Assembly: GCF_004340665.1 (NCBI RefSeq) | Contig: NZ_SLWO01000007.1 | Location: 199,720-263,719, forward strand | DNA: 64,000 bases | Direction: 5' to 3' | Source: Pedobacter psychrotolerans | Lineage (GTDB): Bacteria > Bacteroidota > Bacteroidia > Sphingobacteriales > Sphingobacteriaceae | Shown here: piece by piece, positions 26,658 through 34,108 of the stretch | How the letters are laid out: each line of letters begins with the position of its first letter | Numbering within the stretch: position 1 is the first letter of the stretch | The notes under the pieces: model-generated | What the model saw: the letters and a program-made list of their open reading frames with translations, nothing else | Database searches by the model: none | Told to the model about the DNA's origin: nothing | Translations under genes and position numbers: made by a program

Positions 26658-28523
26658 ATGAAAAAAATTTACCTGGCTATACCGCTTTTTTGGTGCGCTA
26701 ACCTATACGCTCAACAAAAGCAAGATACTGTGATCACCTTTAAAGATGTGGTGATTAATGAGAATGGTTTCCATACACCCGTATCCAAACAAAATCGAAA
26801 TGTTTATATCATTGATCAGGCTATGATTGCCAAATTACCCGGCCGCACCATTCAGGAGCTTTTGCAATATGCCAATGGTGTAGATTTAAGGCAAAGAGGA
26901 CCTTTTGGTAGTCAGGCAGATATTAGTATTGATGGCGGAAGTTTTGAGCAAACAGTTGTGCTGTTAAATGGCGTTAAAATTATTGATACGCAAACGGCAC
27001 ATAACATGCTGAATCTGCCTATTCCGGTAGAAGCGATTGAGCGGATTGAAATTGTTCGCGGACCAGCTGCTCGGATTTACGGCATCAACAGCCTAACCGG
27101 GGCCATTAACATTATCACCAAAAAATTTACCAAATCTGGCTTTCTGATTGATTCCTATGCAGGTTCAAATTTCAAAAAAAATGCAGAAGGTAACGGAAAA
27201 ACATTTTATGGTGCAGGCATTCAGGCCGGAGCAGTTTTAAGTAAAAAGAACAATCAGCATTCTATTTTTGGCTCACGTGATCAAAGCAATGGTTACCGCT
27301 TTAACACCCAATTTGAAAACCTCAAATTACTTTACCAAGGGAATATTCAGATTGATAGTGCAAATGAAATCATGACTTCATTTGGTTACACTAAAAATGA
27401 GTTCGGCGCCAATGGATTTTATGCTGCACCAGGAGACCGGAATTCTACTGAAGCCGTACAAACTACATTGGCTAGTGTACAATCAAAACATAAGCTTTCA
27501 GAAAAATGGATGCTGATGCCAAGATTGAGTTATCGATATAATTTTGATGATTACCGCTATTTCGGCAATACCAATCCTAATGCAGGTATCAGCAAACACA
27601 GTACAAATTCACTTGCGGCAGAAGTAAACAGTACCTATAAAACCAAAGGAGGTGAATTAGGCTTAGGCGCAGAATTAAGAAGTGATGCCATAAATTCTTC
27701 CAACATTGGTAAACACCAAAGAGAGAATGTAGGGATATATGCTCAATACAGAACTTTTCTGACTGAAAAACTAAATATCAATCTGGGTACTTATGTAAAT
27801 TATAACTCCGCTTATAAATGGCAGGCTTATCCGGGTCTTGATGCCAGCTATTCTTTTACAGATGTTTTCAAAATTATTGGTAGTATCGGAACCAGTCAAA
27901 GGTTGCCGTCTTTCACAGATCTTTATATAAACCAGCGACCGGGAAACATTGGCAACCCGAATGTCAAACCTGAAAATGCATTCCAAAGTGAGATGGGATT
28001 TAAGATTGCCAAAGGAAATTTCACTTTCAATGCTAACTTTTTCTATAGAAGAATTACAGATTTTATCGATTATACCAGAGTGCTTAGCACTGAACCATTT
28101 GAAGCCAATAATTTAGGCACCATGATTACGAAGGGAATTAATCTTCGTTCAAACTATAGCTTAGACGTATCAGAAAATTCGAAGATGAATATTAACCTGG
28201 CCTATTCTTATCTTGATTCGAAGTTTGGAGATATGCAGCCGGAAATTTCCTCTAAATATCAACTGGCTTCATTAAAACATCAGGTAACCAATACCATAGA
28301 TTTTAAATACCATAATTTCACTTTATTAGTAGCCACCCGTTTCAATCAACGGATGGCAGGGTCAACATATTGGATCAATGATCTAAGGATTAGCCAGGCT
28401 ATACAGAAATTTACCATATACCTGGATGCGCAGAATATTTTCGACACCCAATATTATGAAATTGGTGCTATTCCCCTCCCATCCCGCTGGATGAGTTTAG
28501 GTGTAAAATTCGTTAGCTTTTAA
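26658..28523 (+). CDS. TonB-dependent outer-membrane receptor
   Basis: This is a gated outer-membrane channel that takes up a scarce ligand using TonB energy. A signal peptide ends near residue 19 (NLYAQ). The plug domain lies at about 45-155 (RTIQELLQYANGVDLRQRG, VVLLNGVKI, ERIEIVRGPAARIYG). A roughly 460-residue beta-barrel follows, with the family's aromatic C-terminus (MSLGVKFVSF). At 621 residues it is small, like BtuB-type receptors rather than SusC proteins, and it lacks the N-terminal carboxypeptidase-like domain and a SusD partner. Divergence from a MocR regulator suggests a vitamin-like or amine ligand, but this is inference. Confidence 0.9.
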   Translation: MKKIYLAIPLFWCANLYAQQKQDTVITFKDVVINENGFHTPVSKQNRNVYIIDQAMIAKLPGRTIQELLQYANGVDLRQRGPFGSQADISIDGGSFEQTVVLLNGVKIIDTQTAHNMLNLPIPVEAIERIEIVRGPAARIYGINSLTGAINIITKKFTKSGFLIDSYAGSNFKKNAEGNGKTFYGAGIQAGAVLSKKNNQHSIFGSRDQSNGYRFNTQFENLKLLYQGNIQIDSANEIMTSFGYTKNEFGANGFYAAPGDRNSTEAVQTTLASVQSKHKLSEKWMLMPRLSYRYNFDDYRYFGNTNPNAGISKHSTNSLAAEVNSTYKTKGGELGLGAELRSDAINSSNIGKHQRENVGIYAQYRTFLTEKLNINLGTYVNYNSAYKWQAYPGLDASYSFTDVFKIIGSIGTSQRLPSFTDLYINQRPGNIGNPNVKPENAFQSEMGFKIAKGNFTFNANFFYRRITDFIDYTRVLSTEPFEANNLGTMITKGINLRSNYSLDVSENSKMNINLAYSYLDSKFGDMQPEISSKYQLASLKHQVTNTIDFKYHNFTLLVATRFNQRMAGSTYWINDLRISQAIQKFTIYLDAQNIFDTQYYEIGAIPLPSRWMSLGVKFVSF

Positions 28524-28637
28524 TTAACCAGAATGATGTGATTTATTTTGTTTTCATTTAAGTGTCATGGTTGATCGAATTCTGAAACTTAAAAAATTTG
28601 AGTGGGTTATAAAGATACACCTAAGAAAAACATCATC

Positions 28638-29642
28638 ATGGAAAATGAAAAAATGAGCAGACGAAAGGCTTTAGGAGGCCTGAGTTTAGCAATGGCTGCC
28701 GTTGCAGCTTCTCCTATTTTAAGTAATGCCGCAGTGCCGGAAGATATTAAATTCGGCCCTGCGGATTTGCAAGATCCTACAACAAAATACCCACGACCAC
28801 CTTTTATTCATCAAAATCAACCCTGGCCGGCATTAGCGAGTAAAATGGACCCTAAACCAGATCATGGCGAAACCAGTTATAAAGGTTCTGGTCGTTTAAC
28901 GGGTAGAAAGGCACTAATTACTGGTGGCGATTCAGGTATGGGAAGAGCAGCGGCCATTGCCTATGCACGCGAAGGCGCAGATGTAGCCATTAATTATTTA
29001 CCACAGGAAGAACCAGATGCACGCGAAGTGGTAGAATTAATTAAAAAAGCCGGCAGAAAGGCGGTAGCTATCCCCGGAGACCTCAGGGATGAAAATTTCT
29101 GCAAAAAATTGGTAGATGAAGCCGCTAAGCAATTGGGTGGTTTAGATATCGTAATCAGTAATGCCGCCCGCCAACAGTCTAATCCTTCCATTATGGATAT
29201 TACCACCGAGCAATTCGACTGGACGATTAAAACCAATATTTATGCACCCTTTTGGATTATCAAAGCTGCATTACCTTATTTAAAGCCAGGTTCCTCCATT
29301 ATTGGTACCACTTCCGTACAAGCTACTGATCCTTCAGCAGATTTGTATGATTACGCACAAACAAAAGCCGCTACCACCAACTTCGTAAAATCACTAGCCA
29401 AACAACTTGGCCCGAAAGGAATACGTGTAAATGGTGTAGCGCCAGGTCCTATCTGGACGCCTTTACAAATGGGCGGAGGTTCCACTCCTGAGAAATTAAG
29501 AGCGTTTGGGAAAGATACACCACTTGGTCGCCCCGGGCAACCTGCTGAGTTAGCCTCCATCTATGTTCAATTGGCCGCAAATGATGCCAGTTTTTCAACA
29601 GGACAAATCTATGGAGCAACCGGAGGATCTGGTCACCCTTAA
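28638..29642 (+). CDS. SDR-family oxidoreductase with Tat-like signal
   Basis: This is a short-chain dehydrogenase of the YhdF/GolD-like group that reduces carbonyls with NAD(P)H. The Rossmann motif TGGDSGMGRAAA lies at about residues 95-106, the catalytic Ser region in GTTSVQA, and the YxxxK in YAQTKAA (about 240). The N-terminus MENEKMSRRKALGGLSLAMA contains twin arginines followed by a hydrophobic stretch and ANAA-like processing region, so it is probably exported by Tat, folded with cofactor. The ATG at 28638 is preferred to an upstream GTG at 28602. It is monocistronic and ends at a strong hairpin. Confidence 0.9.
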   Translation: MENEKMSRRKALGGLSLAMAAVAASPILSNAAVPEDIKFGPADLQDPTTKYPRPPFIHQNQPWPALASKMDPKPDHGETSYKGSGRLTGRKALITGGDSGMGRAAAIAYAREGADVAINYLPQEEPDAREVVELIKKAGRKAVAIPGDLRDENFCKKLVDEAAKQLGGLDIVISNAARQQSNPSIMDITTEQFDWTIKTNIYAPFWIIKAALPYLKPGSSIIGTTSVQATDPSADLYDYAQTKAATTNFVKSLAKQLGPKGIRVNGVAPGPIWTPLQMGGGSTPEKLRAFGKDTPLGRPGQPAELASIYVQLAANDASFSTGQIYGATGGSGHP

Positions 29643-29646
29643 GCTA

Positions 29647-29686
29647 TTAAGCACTAACCTTCCGTATTTTGAAGGTTAGTGCTTAA
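29647..29686 (+). terminator. Long perfect hairpin after the SDR gene
   Basis: A 16-base perfect stem, TTAAGCACTAACCTTC (29647-29662) and GAAGGTTAGTGCTTAA (29671-29686), closes an 8-base loop four bases past the stop. No T-run follows, so termination may depend on the structure alone. Confidence 0.6.
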
Positions 29687-29690
29687 ATCC

Positions 29691-29867
29691 CGACTTACGA
29701 AGTTTTGATGGATTTGTGGGCTGGGAAACTTCGTCAGTCTTCTTGCGGGCAATCTACCCCCTAAACAACTAACCACCTAAACTCCTAACCAATACACCTT
29801 AAATCAATCACAGTAAACTGGCGAAGTTCTGCCACACTCCAGGCCTTTGAAACTTCGCAAGTTAAGT
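29691..29867. repeat. Composite hairpin/octanucleotide repeat, copy 2
   Basis: This has the same three-part layout as the copy at 21330. The left hairpin is CGACTTACGAAGTTTTGATGG...GAAACTTCGTCAGTC. The core of about four 8-base units is CTAAACAA, CTAACCAC, CTAAACTC, CTAACCAA. The right hairpin is ACTGGCGAAGTTCTG...GAAACTTCGCAAGTTAAG. It directly follows the SDR terminator. Confidence 0.8.
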
Positions 29868-29872
29868 TAAGC

Positions 29873-30001
29873 CGATTTACGAAGTTTTGATGGCTTATGT
29901 GCGCTGGGGAAATTTCGTTAGTCTTCGAGCGGCAATCTAAACAACAAACCATCTAAACCCCTACCCCCCTAAACCATCTAACCATCTCCCTCTAACCCTC
30001 C
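29873..30001. repeat. Composite repeat, partial copy 3
   Basis: Starting five bases after copy 2, this has the left hairpin (CGATTTACGAAGTTTTGATGG...GAAATTTCGTTAGTC) and a longer core of imperfect ATCTAAAC/CTAACCCT units. The right hairpin is missing. The remaining bases up to the PhyH gene (30002-30309) hold only AT-rich DNA and a candidate -7 box. Confidence 0.75.
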
Positions 30002-30149
30002 AAATAAAAAGCTTTTCAATCAAAATCTACGTAGGTAAAAACTGCCCCTATTAACTATACAAGCTTGTTTTTTATCATCAGCTATTTATTTAAAAAATTT
30101 AATCAGAAAAAAAAACGCTACATTGTTCTTAAGAATGTTAAAAAAATGT

Positions 30150-30157
30150 TAAGTTTG
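30150..30157 (+). promoter_or_regulatory. -7 box upstream of the PhyH gene
   Basis: TAAGTTTG matches TAnnTTTG. It predicts a leader of about 150 bases before the ATG at 30310. A TTG is present upstream but at a longer than usual spacing (24 bases). Confidence 0.35.
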
Positions 30158-30309
30158 TATCATACACTACAAAATCTATAGATTATGTATAATAAAGCGC
30201 AGCTGTTTTATTTGTCGGTACAAAACTCATCGCGAATGCGAATGTGTTGTTGCTGCGCATAATTTTCTCTTCTACCAATTCTTCATTTCCAACTATTAAA
30301 TTGATTTCA

Positions 30310-31116
30310 ATGGCATCATCGTATCCAACCTTTACCCTATCAGAAAAACTCACCGATCAACAGGTAGAATTTTTTAATATTCACGGATTTATACACTTCA
30401 AAAATTTCATTACCAAACCAACTGTTGAATCCATTATCCAGGCTTCAAAAGAAGTTCAGCAAAAATGGATTAATGCTGATATCCAGAAAGTTAATGGTGT
30501 TCCTATAAAATATGGAAAGGATCTAGATGGTGAAAAAATTGTACAACGCTTCGCCTTTATTAACCAACACCATAAAACCTTAAGCGGATTATTACTGGAT
30601 CCAAGATTATCGTCTTTATTGCCATTGGCAGGAGAAGATTCCAGATTGGGAATAGAAGAAAAAGATGGAATGGTATTCAACCATTACGTGAACGGCCCGG
30701 AAAGTGGTTTCACTAAAATGGGATGGCATACAGATGGTTTGAGAGACATTTTCTATGGTGGCAAACTAAACCCAATGTTAAATGTTGGCGTACACTTAAG
30801 TACCCAAACGGAAGAAAATGGTGGTTTAAAAATCATCCCGGGTACGCACAAGCAAAGTATTTATCAAATGCTTTTCCGTAAAAAATACTTTTTGGATAAC
30901 CGTCCTGATAAAGATGAAATTTCCATTTTGCCAGAAGCTGGAGATTTAACCGTGCATGATGGAAGGCTTTGGCATCGCGTAGCACAATCTTCTCTACGAG
31001 GTGAAACAAGCCGGAGAAGAGTCATCTACATTCCGATCATTGTCGGAAAATATGTGCCTAAAAACGAGAATAGTCCAACTGTGTTTTATCAGCGTTTCGC
31101 TGGAATAGTCAAATAA
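30310..31116 (+). CDS. Phytanoyl-CoA dioxygenase (PhyH) family protein
   Basis: This is a non-heme Fe(II)/2-oxoglutarate-dependent hydroxylase. The metal triad is visible as HxD in MGWHTDGLRD (about residues 141-146) and the distal His in GRLWHRVAQSS (about 218-228). Arginines that can bind the 2-oxoglutarate carboxylate follow in RRRVIYIP. The length (268) fits PhyH proteins. The ATG at 30310 (MASSYPTF) is preferred over an in-frame ATG at 30244, whose extra 22 residues look non-coding. It precedes a CDP-alcohol phosphatidyltransferase and a GtrA protein on the same strand, which hints at a lipid substrate. That link is inference. Confidence 0.85.
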   Translation: MASSYPTFTLSEKLTDQQVEFFNIHGFIHFKNFITKPTVESIIQASKEVQQKWINADIQKVNGVPIKYGKDLDGEKIVQRFAFINQHHKTLSGLLLDPRLSSLLPLAGEDSRLGIEEKDGMVFNHYVNGPESGFTKMGWHTDGLRDIFYGGKLNPMLNVGVHLSTQTEENGGLKIIPGTHKQSIYQMLFRKKYFLDNRPDKDEISILPEAGDLTVHDGRLWHRVAQSSLRGETSRRRVIYIPIIVGKYVPKNENSPTVFYQRFAGIVK

Positions 31117-31272
31117 CATATGCTAATAATCCTATTTTTGACTTATCTTGCGCGAACGGGCAAACTAAAACGTCAGCTTATCCTAATCAAGTCATTGCCC
31201 GGAAAAATCAGTGGAAAGCTGATCAGACCTAAAACAGCCATACTGGCTTTTAGCTTTTGGTCATTAAATTAA

Positions 31273-31953
31273 ATGAAAGAGATTACAACAGAACGGGCAC
31301 AGATTTTCGCAGATAGAAAAAGAACAAACATTTTAAGAGCAGGAGAACAACAATTTATTCATTTTTTACTCAGAAAGATACCTGGCTTTATTTCGCCAAA
31401 TATCATGACTGGAGTAGGCATGTTTGGCTCTATTATAGTATGCGCAGCCTTTCTTTTGGGTGCGAATTTTGGAAATTTATTTTTACCGATAGGAATTATT
31501 GGACTTTTTATCAACTGGTTCGGTGATTCACTTGATGGAAGATTGGCATATTACCGTGGCATCGCCAGAAAATGGTACGGATTTGCCTTAGACATTATTA
31601 TGGATTGGCTAAGCATTATCCTGATTGGAATGGGGTATTACTTTTATGCAACAGATTCTACAAGGATTTTAGGCTTTATCTTCGTGGTATGTTATGGCTG
31701 GTCTATGATTATCTCATTACTGCGCTATAAGATTTTGGGTGTTTATCGAATTGATGCAGGTCTTTTAGGCCCTACCGAACTCCGCGTCATTATTGCCATC
31801 ATCTTGCTGTTGGAAACTGCTATTCCTGGATCAATTACCTATTCTGCCCTAATGACTACAGTGATCTTACTGGTAATTAACCTGAAAGACACGAATGCGC
31901 TGCTGGAACTTGGAAATGACCGGGATCGCCAAGAAAGAGAAATCAAACCTTAA
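31273..31953 (+). CDS. CDP-alcohol phosphatidyltransferase family protein
   Basis: This is an integral membrane enzyme that would transfer a phosphatidyl group from CDP-diacylglycerol to an alcohol, or an analogous CDP-alcohol reaction. Its 226 residues contain about six hydrophobic helices. The signature is mostly intact but altered: it reads GDSLDGRLAYYRG...GFALDIIMDW, where the usual DxxDGxxAR has AY in place of AR. The four aspartates that bind the metals are present. The downstream gtrA gene is 73 bases away, so they may be co-transcribed. The head-group alcohol is unknown. Confidence 0.85.
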   Translation: MKEITTERAQIFADRKRTNILRAGEQQFIHFLLRKIPGFISPNIMTGVGMFGSIIVCAAFLLGANFGNLFLPIGIIGLFINWFGDSLDGRLAYYRGIARKWYGFALDIIMDWLSIILIGMGYYFYATDSTRILGFIFVVCYGWSMIISLLRYKILGVYRIDAGLLGPTELRVIIAIILLLETAIPGSITYSALMTTVILLVINLKDTNALLELGNDRDRQEREIKP

Positions 31954-32026
31954 CAAATAAATAAACAATACATGAAGCCTTCATCAGAGCTGCTTCAGAT
32001 CAATTAGGAAATATCATACGCAAAGC

Positions 32027-32488
32027 ATGAGTAAAAAGAAATCAATTTTGGTTTTTCTAAAAGCACAGGTATCTGCATTCGCTGGTGGATTAACCGATTA
32101 TGGCCTTATGATCCTTTTTACTGAAATTCTGGGCATTCACTTTACCATTTCCATCCTGCTTTCCGGAACATTGGGCGGCATCGTTAATTTTTGTATCAAT
32201 AGGTTCTGGGCATTCAATGATGAAGCGGAGTATGTTGCATCTCCAAGGAACCAACTCATAAAATTTGCAGCCGTTGTACTGGGAAGTATTTCCCTAAAAT
32301 CAGCAGGCACGTATATCTTACAAAAGTGTTTTAACCTCGATTACCGTATCGGACGTTTATTGATAGACAGTGTTGTTTCTTATGGTTTTAATTATCCTAT
32401 GATGAAGCTTTGGGTTTTCAAAACACAAGTAATGGAAACAGTACCAAGTGAATACGCTGATACAGATAGGCTTATTAATCAACGATAA
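32027..32488 (+). CDS. GtrA-family membrane protein
   Basis: This small membrane protein (153 residues, four hydrophobic helices) belongs to the GtrA family, whose better known members help move polyprenyl-phosphate-linked sugars across the inner membrane. Family features are QVSAFAGGLTDYGLMIL near the start, GGIVNFCINRFWAF (about 55-68) and the C-terminal FNYPMMKLWVF. It follows the CDP-alcohol transferase on the same strand. No glycosyltransferase partner is adjacent. Confidence 0.88.
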   Translation: MSKKKSILVFLKAQVSAFAGGLTDYGLMILFTEILGIHFTISILLSGTLGGIVNFCINRFWAFNDEAEYVASPRNQLIKFAAVVLGSISLKSAGTYILQKCFNLDYRIGRLLIDSVVSYGFNYPMMKLWVFKTQVMETVPSEYADTDRLINQR

Positions 32489-32528
32489 AAATATCTGGCA
32501 AAAGCCTAACAGATCAATTTCATGAGGA

Positions 32529-33515
32529 TTAATCTGGTACCATAGCTATTTGCTGCACCCATTCAAATGCATTACCTTTTTTGCGTACATGTCCTAATCC
32601 CGGCCATGGCAAATGATAAGAAAAAATTAGCGATCGCGATTCCGCTAATTCATTCATCACTTTTCTTCTGGTTTGTACAGCCTGGTTAAAATTGCTATCG
32701 CCTTCAAATCCCCATTCAGGGTGCGCTACCACTAAGACTGCTGAATGAACTAAATCTGCAATATGGTAAAGTGACTCTCTATTGGAGAAAATTTTAGCTA
32801 CACAATGACCCGGCGTATGGCCTGGTGCCAGCTGCATGGTTATACAATCAAGTAACGTATCGCCATCTTCAAAAAGATGTAATTTCTCACCCAAAGCATT
32901 AATATTTTTCTTAGCCACATCAATTACAAACTTAATCAGCCGTTGATCAGTAAGCTTACTTTTTGAAAAGTCAGGTTTTTCCGATAACCAGAAATCATGC
33001 TCAATGCGTGATAAATAAACCTTTGCTTTAGGAAACAACAATTGATTATCTGTCCCAATTAATCCGCCAATATGATCTGGGTGCGCATGTGTAATCATCA
33101 CATCGGTCACATCATCAGGATTGATGTCAGCCTTCTGCAGATTCTTAATTAATCCGCCAGACAATTCACCAAAGTTTGCGCCACATCCACTATCCAATAG
33201 AATCGTTCTGTCTTTGGATTTAATCACCAAAATATTAATACCCAATTCAATATGGTCTGTTGGTGCAAAATTACGTTCTAACTCCTGTTCAACCAATCTT
33301 GAATTGACACCTGGTGCAAAATTCGGCTGAACTGGCTTCATCACAATGCGGCCATCGCTAACCACCATCAGGTCCAATTCACCAAGTTTAAATTGATGAA
33401 AGCTATTCTTGCGCCTTCCTGTAGCATTTAGGGGTTTAGCCACTAAACTGCTGATATCCGTTAACCCGATGAGTGCAAGTCCGGCAAATCTTAATAATGC
33501 TGTTCTTCTGTCCAT
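32529..33515 (-). CDS. Exported MBL-fold metallo-hydrolase
   Basis: This is a metallo-beta-lactamase-fold hydrolase with a two-metal site: HAHPDH in ITHAHPDHIGG (about residues 139-149), a later His in GHTPGHCV and an Asp in HIADLVHSAV. The layout resembles lactonase-like members rather than beta-lactamases, but the substrate is unknown. The N-terminus MDRRTALLRFAGLALIGLTD has a twin-arginine followed by a hydrophobic core, so it is likely exported by Tat. It is divergent from an HxlR regulator gene. A good promoter (TTG-N20-TAGATTTG, 33526-33556) sits next to a palindrome, suggesting control by that regulator. Confidence 0.88.
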   Translation of the reverse strand: MDRRTALLRFAGLALIGLTDISSLVAKPLNATGRRKNSFHQFKLGELDLMVVSDGRIVMKPVQPNFAPGVNSRLVEQELERNFAPTDHIELGINILVIKSKDRTILLDSGCGANFGELSGGLIKNLQKADINPDDVTDVMITHAHPDHIGGLIGTDNQLLFPKAKVYLSRIEHDFWLSEKPDFSKSKLTDQRLIKFVIDVAKKNINALGEKLHLFEDGDTLLDCITMQLAPGHTPGHCVAKIFSNRESLYHIADLVHSAVLVVAHPEWGFEGDSNFNQAVQTRRKVMNELAESRSLIFSYHLPWPGLGHVRKKGNAFEWVQQIAMVPD

Positions 33516-33525
33516 TTTTTTTCTT

Positions 33526-33583
33526 CAAATCTATCATATTGATATCTTTGCGTCAAGTATGTACTTTTAAGTATCCTACATAC
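33526..33583. promoter_or_regulatory. Divergent promoters and HxlR operator candidate
   Basis: Minus-strand promoter for the MBL gene: TTG (33554-33556), 20 bases, TAGATTTG (33526-33533). Plus-strand -7 box for the HxlR gene: TATCTTTG (33543-33550). Between and beside them lies the palindrome GTATGTA (33557-33563) / TACATAC (33577-33583), with an inner TACTT-TT-AAGTA. A repressor bound here would cover both transcription starts. Confidence 0.65.
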
Positions 33584-33619
33584 CTTTTATATTCTATTGT
33601 TGAAAATCAGCTACATAAA

Positions 33620-33985
33620 ATGATAAAAAAAATGAGAAAGGAAAAAGACGAACCTTATTGCGCTGTTGATTTTGCATTCCAAAGAATTGGAGGAAAATAC
33701 CGTGGCAGAATTTTATGGTATCTTCATTTACATCAGGTATTAAGATATGGTGAATTGAAAAGACTGCTTAAAGGAATTACAACTAAAATGCTCACCCAAA
33801 CATTAAGGGAACTTGAACAGGATGAAATGGTTAACCGTAAAGTATACCTGGAAGTTCCGCCAAAGGTTGAATATTCGCTAACAGCCAATGCCAAAGAGCT
33901 TATTCCATTGATCAACGAATTAAGGGAATGGGCTGATCGCCGCATAATGGAAAATCCGAGAGCAGGCACAAAAATGCCTTGCTAA
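33620..33985 (+). CDS. HxlR-family transcriptional regulator
   Basis: This is a winged-helix regulator of the HxlR family, often redox- or electrophile-responsive. The conserved core is visible: the Cys in DEPYCAVDFAFQRIGGKYR (about residue 13), RILWYLHLHQVLRYGELKRL and TTKMLTQTLRELEQDEMVNR (recognition helix), then the wing VPPKVEYSLT. An in-frame ATG at 33473 would overlap the opposite gene and lie upstream of the promoter, so I use 33620. It is divergent from the MBL hydrolase and 123 bases before the UvrA-like gene, which may be in the same regulatory unit. Confidence 0.9.
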   Translation: MIKKMRKEKDEPYCAVDFAFQRIGGKYRGRILWYLHLHQVLRYGELKRLLKGITTKMLTQTLRELEQDEMVNRKVYLEVPPKVEYSLTANAKELIPLINELREWADRRIMENPRAGTKMPC

Positions 33986-34108
33986 CTATATTATCTCAGA
34001 AATGCCAATAAGCTCCAAATAACCTAAAGCTAAAACATCCACAAAATTGAAAACTTAGTCTGCACTCTATTGTTGCATAAATGAAATTGAAAATCACCTA
34101 AGAAAGTA

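Noticed and set aside
21330..30001. Insertion sequence explanation for the composite repeats
   Set aside because: No transposase frame, and no clear target-site duplication was seen around either full copy. A non-autonomous element remains possible and is reported as a finding.
33473..33619. N-terminal extension of the HxlR protein
   Set aside because: The upstream ATG lies inside the opposite MBL gene and upstream of the plus-strand -7 box; the first 49 residues have no HxlR similarity.
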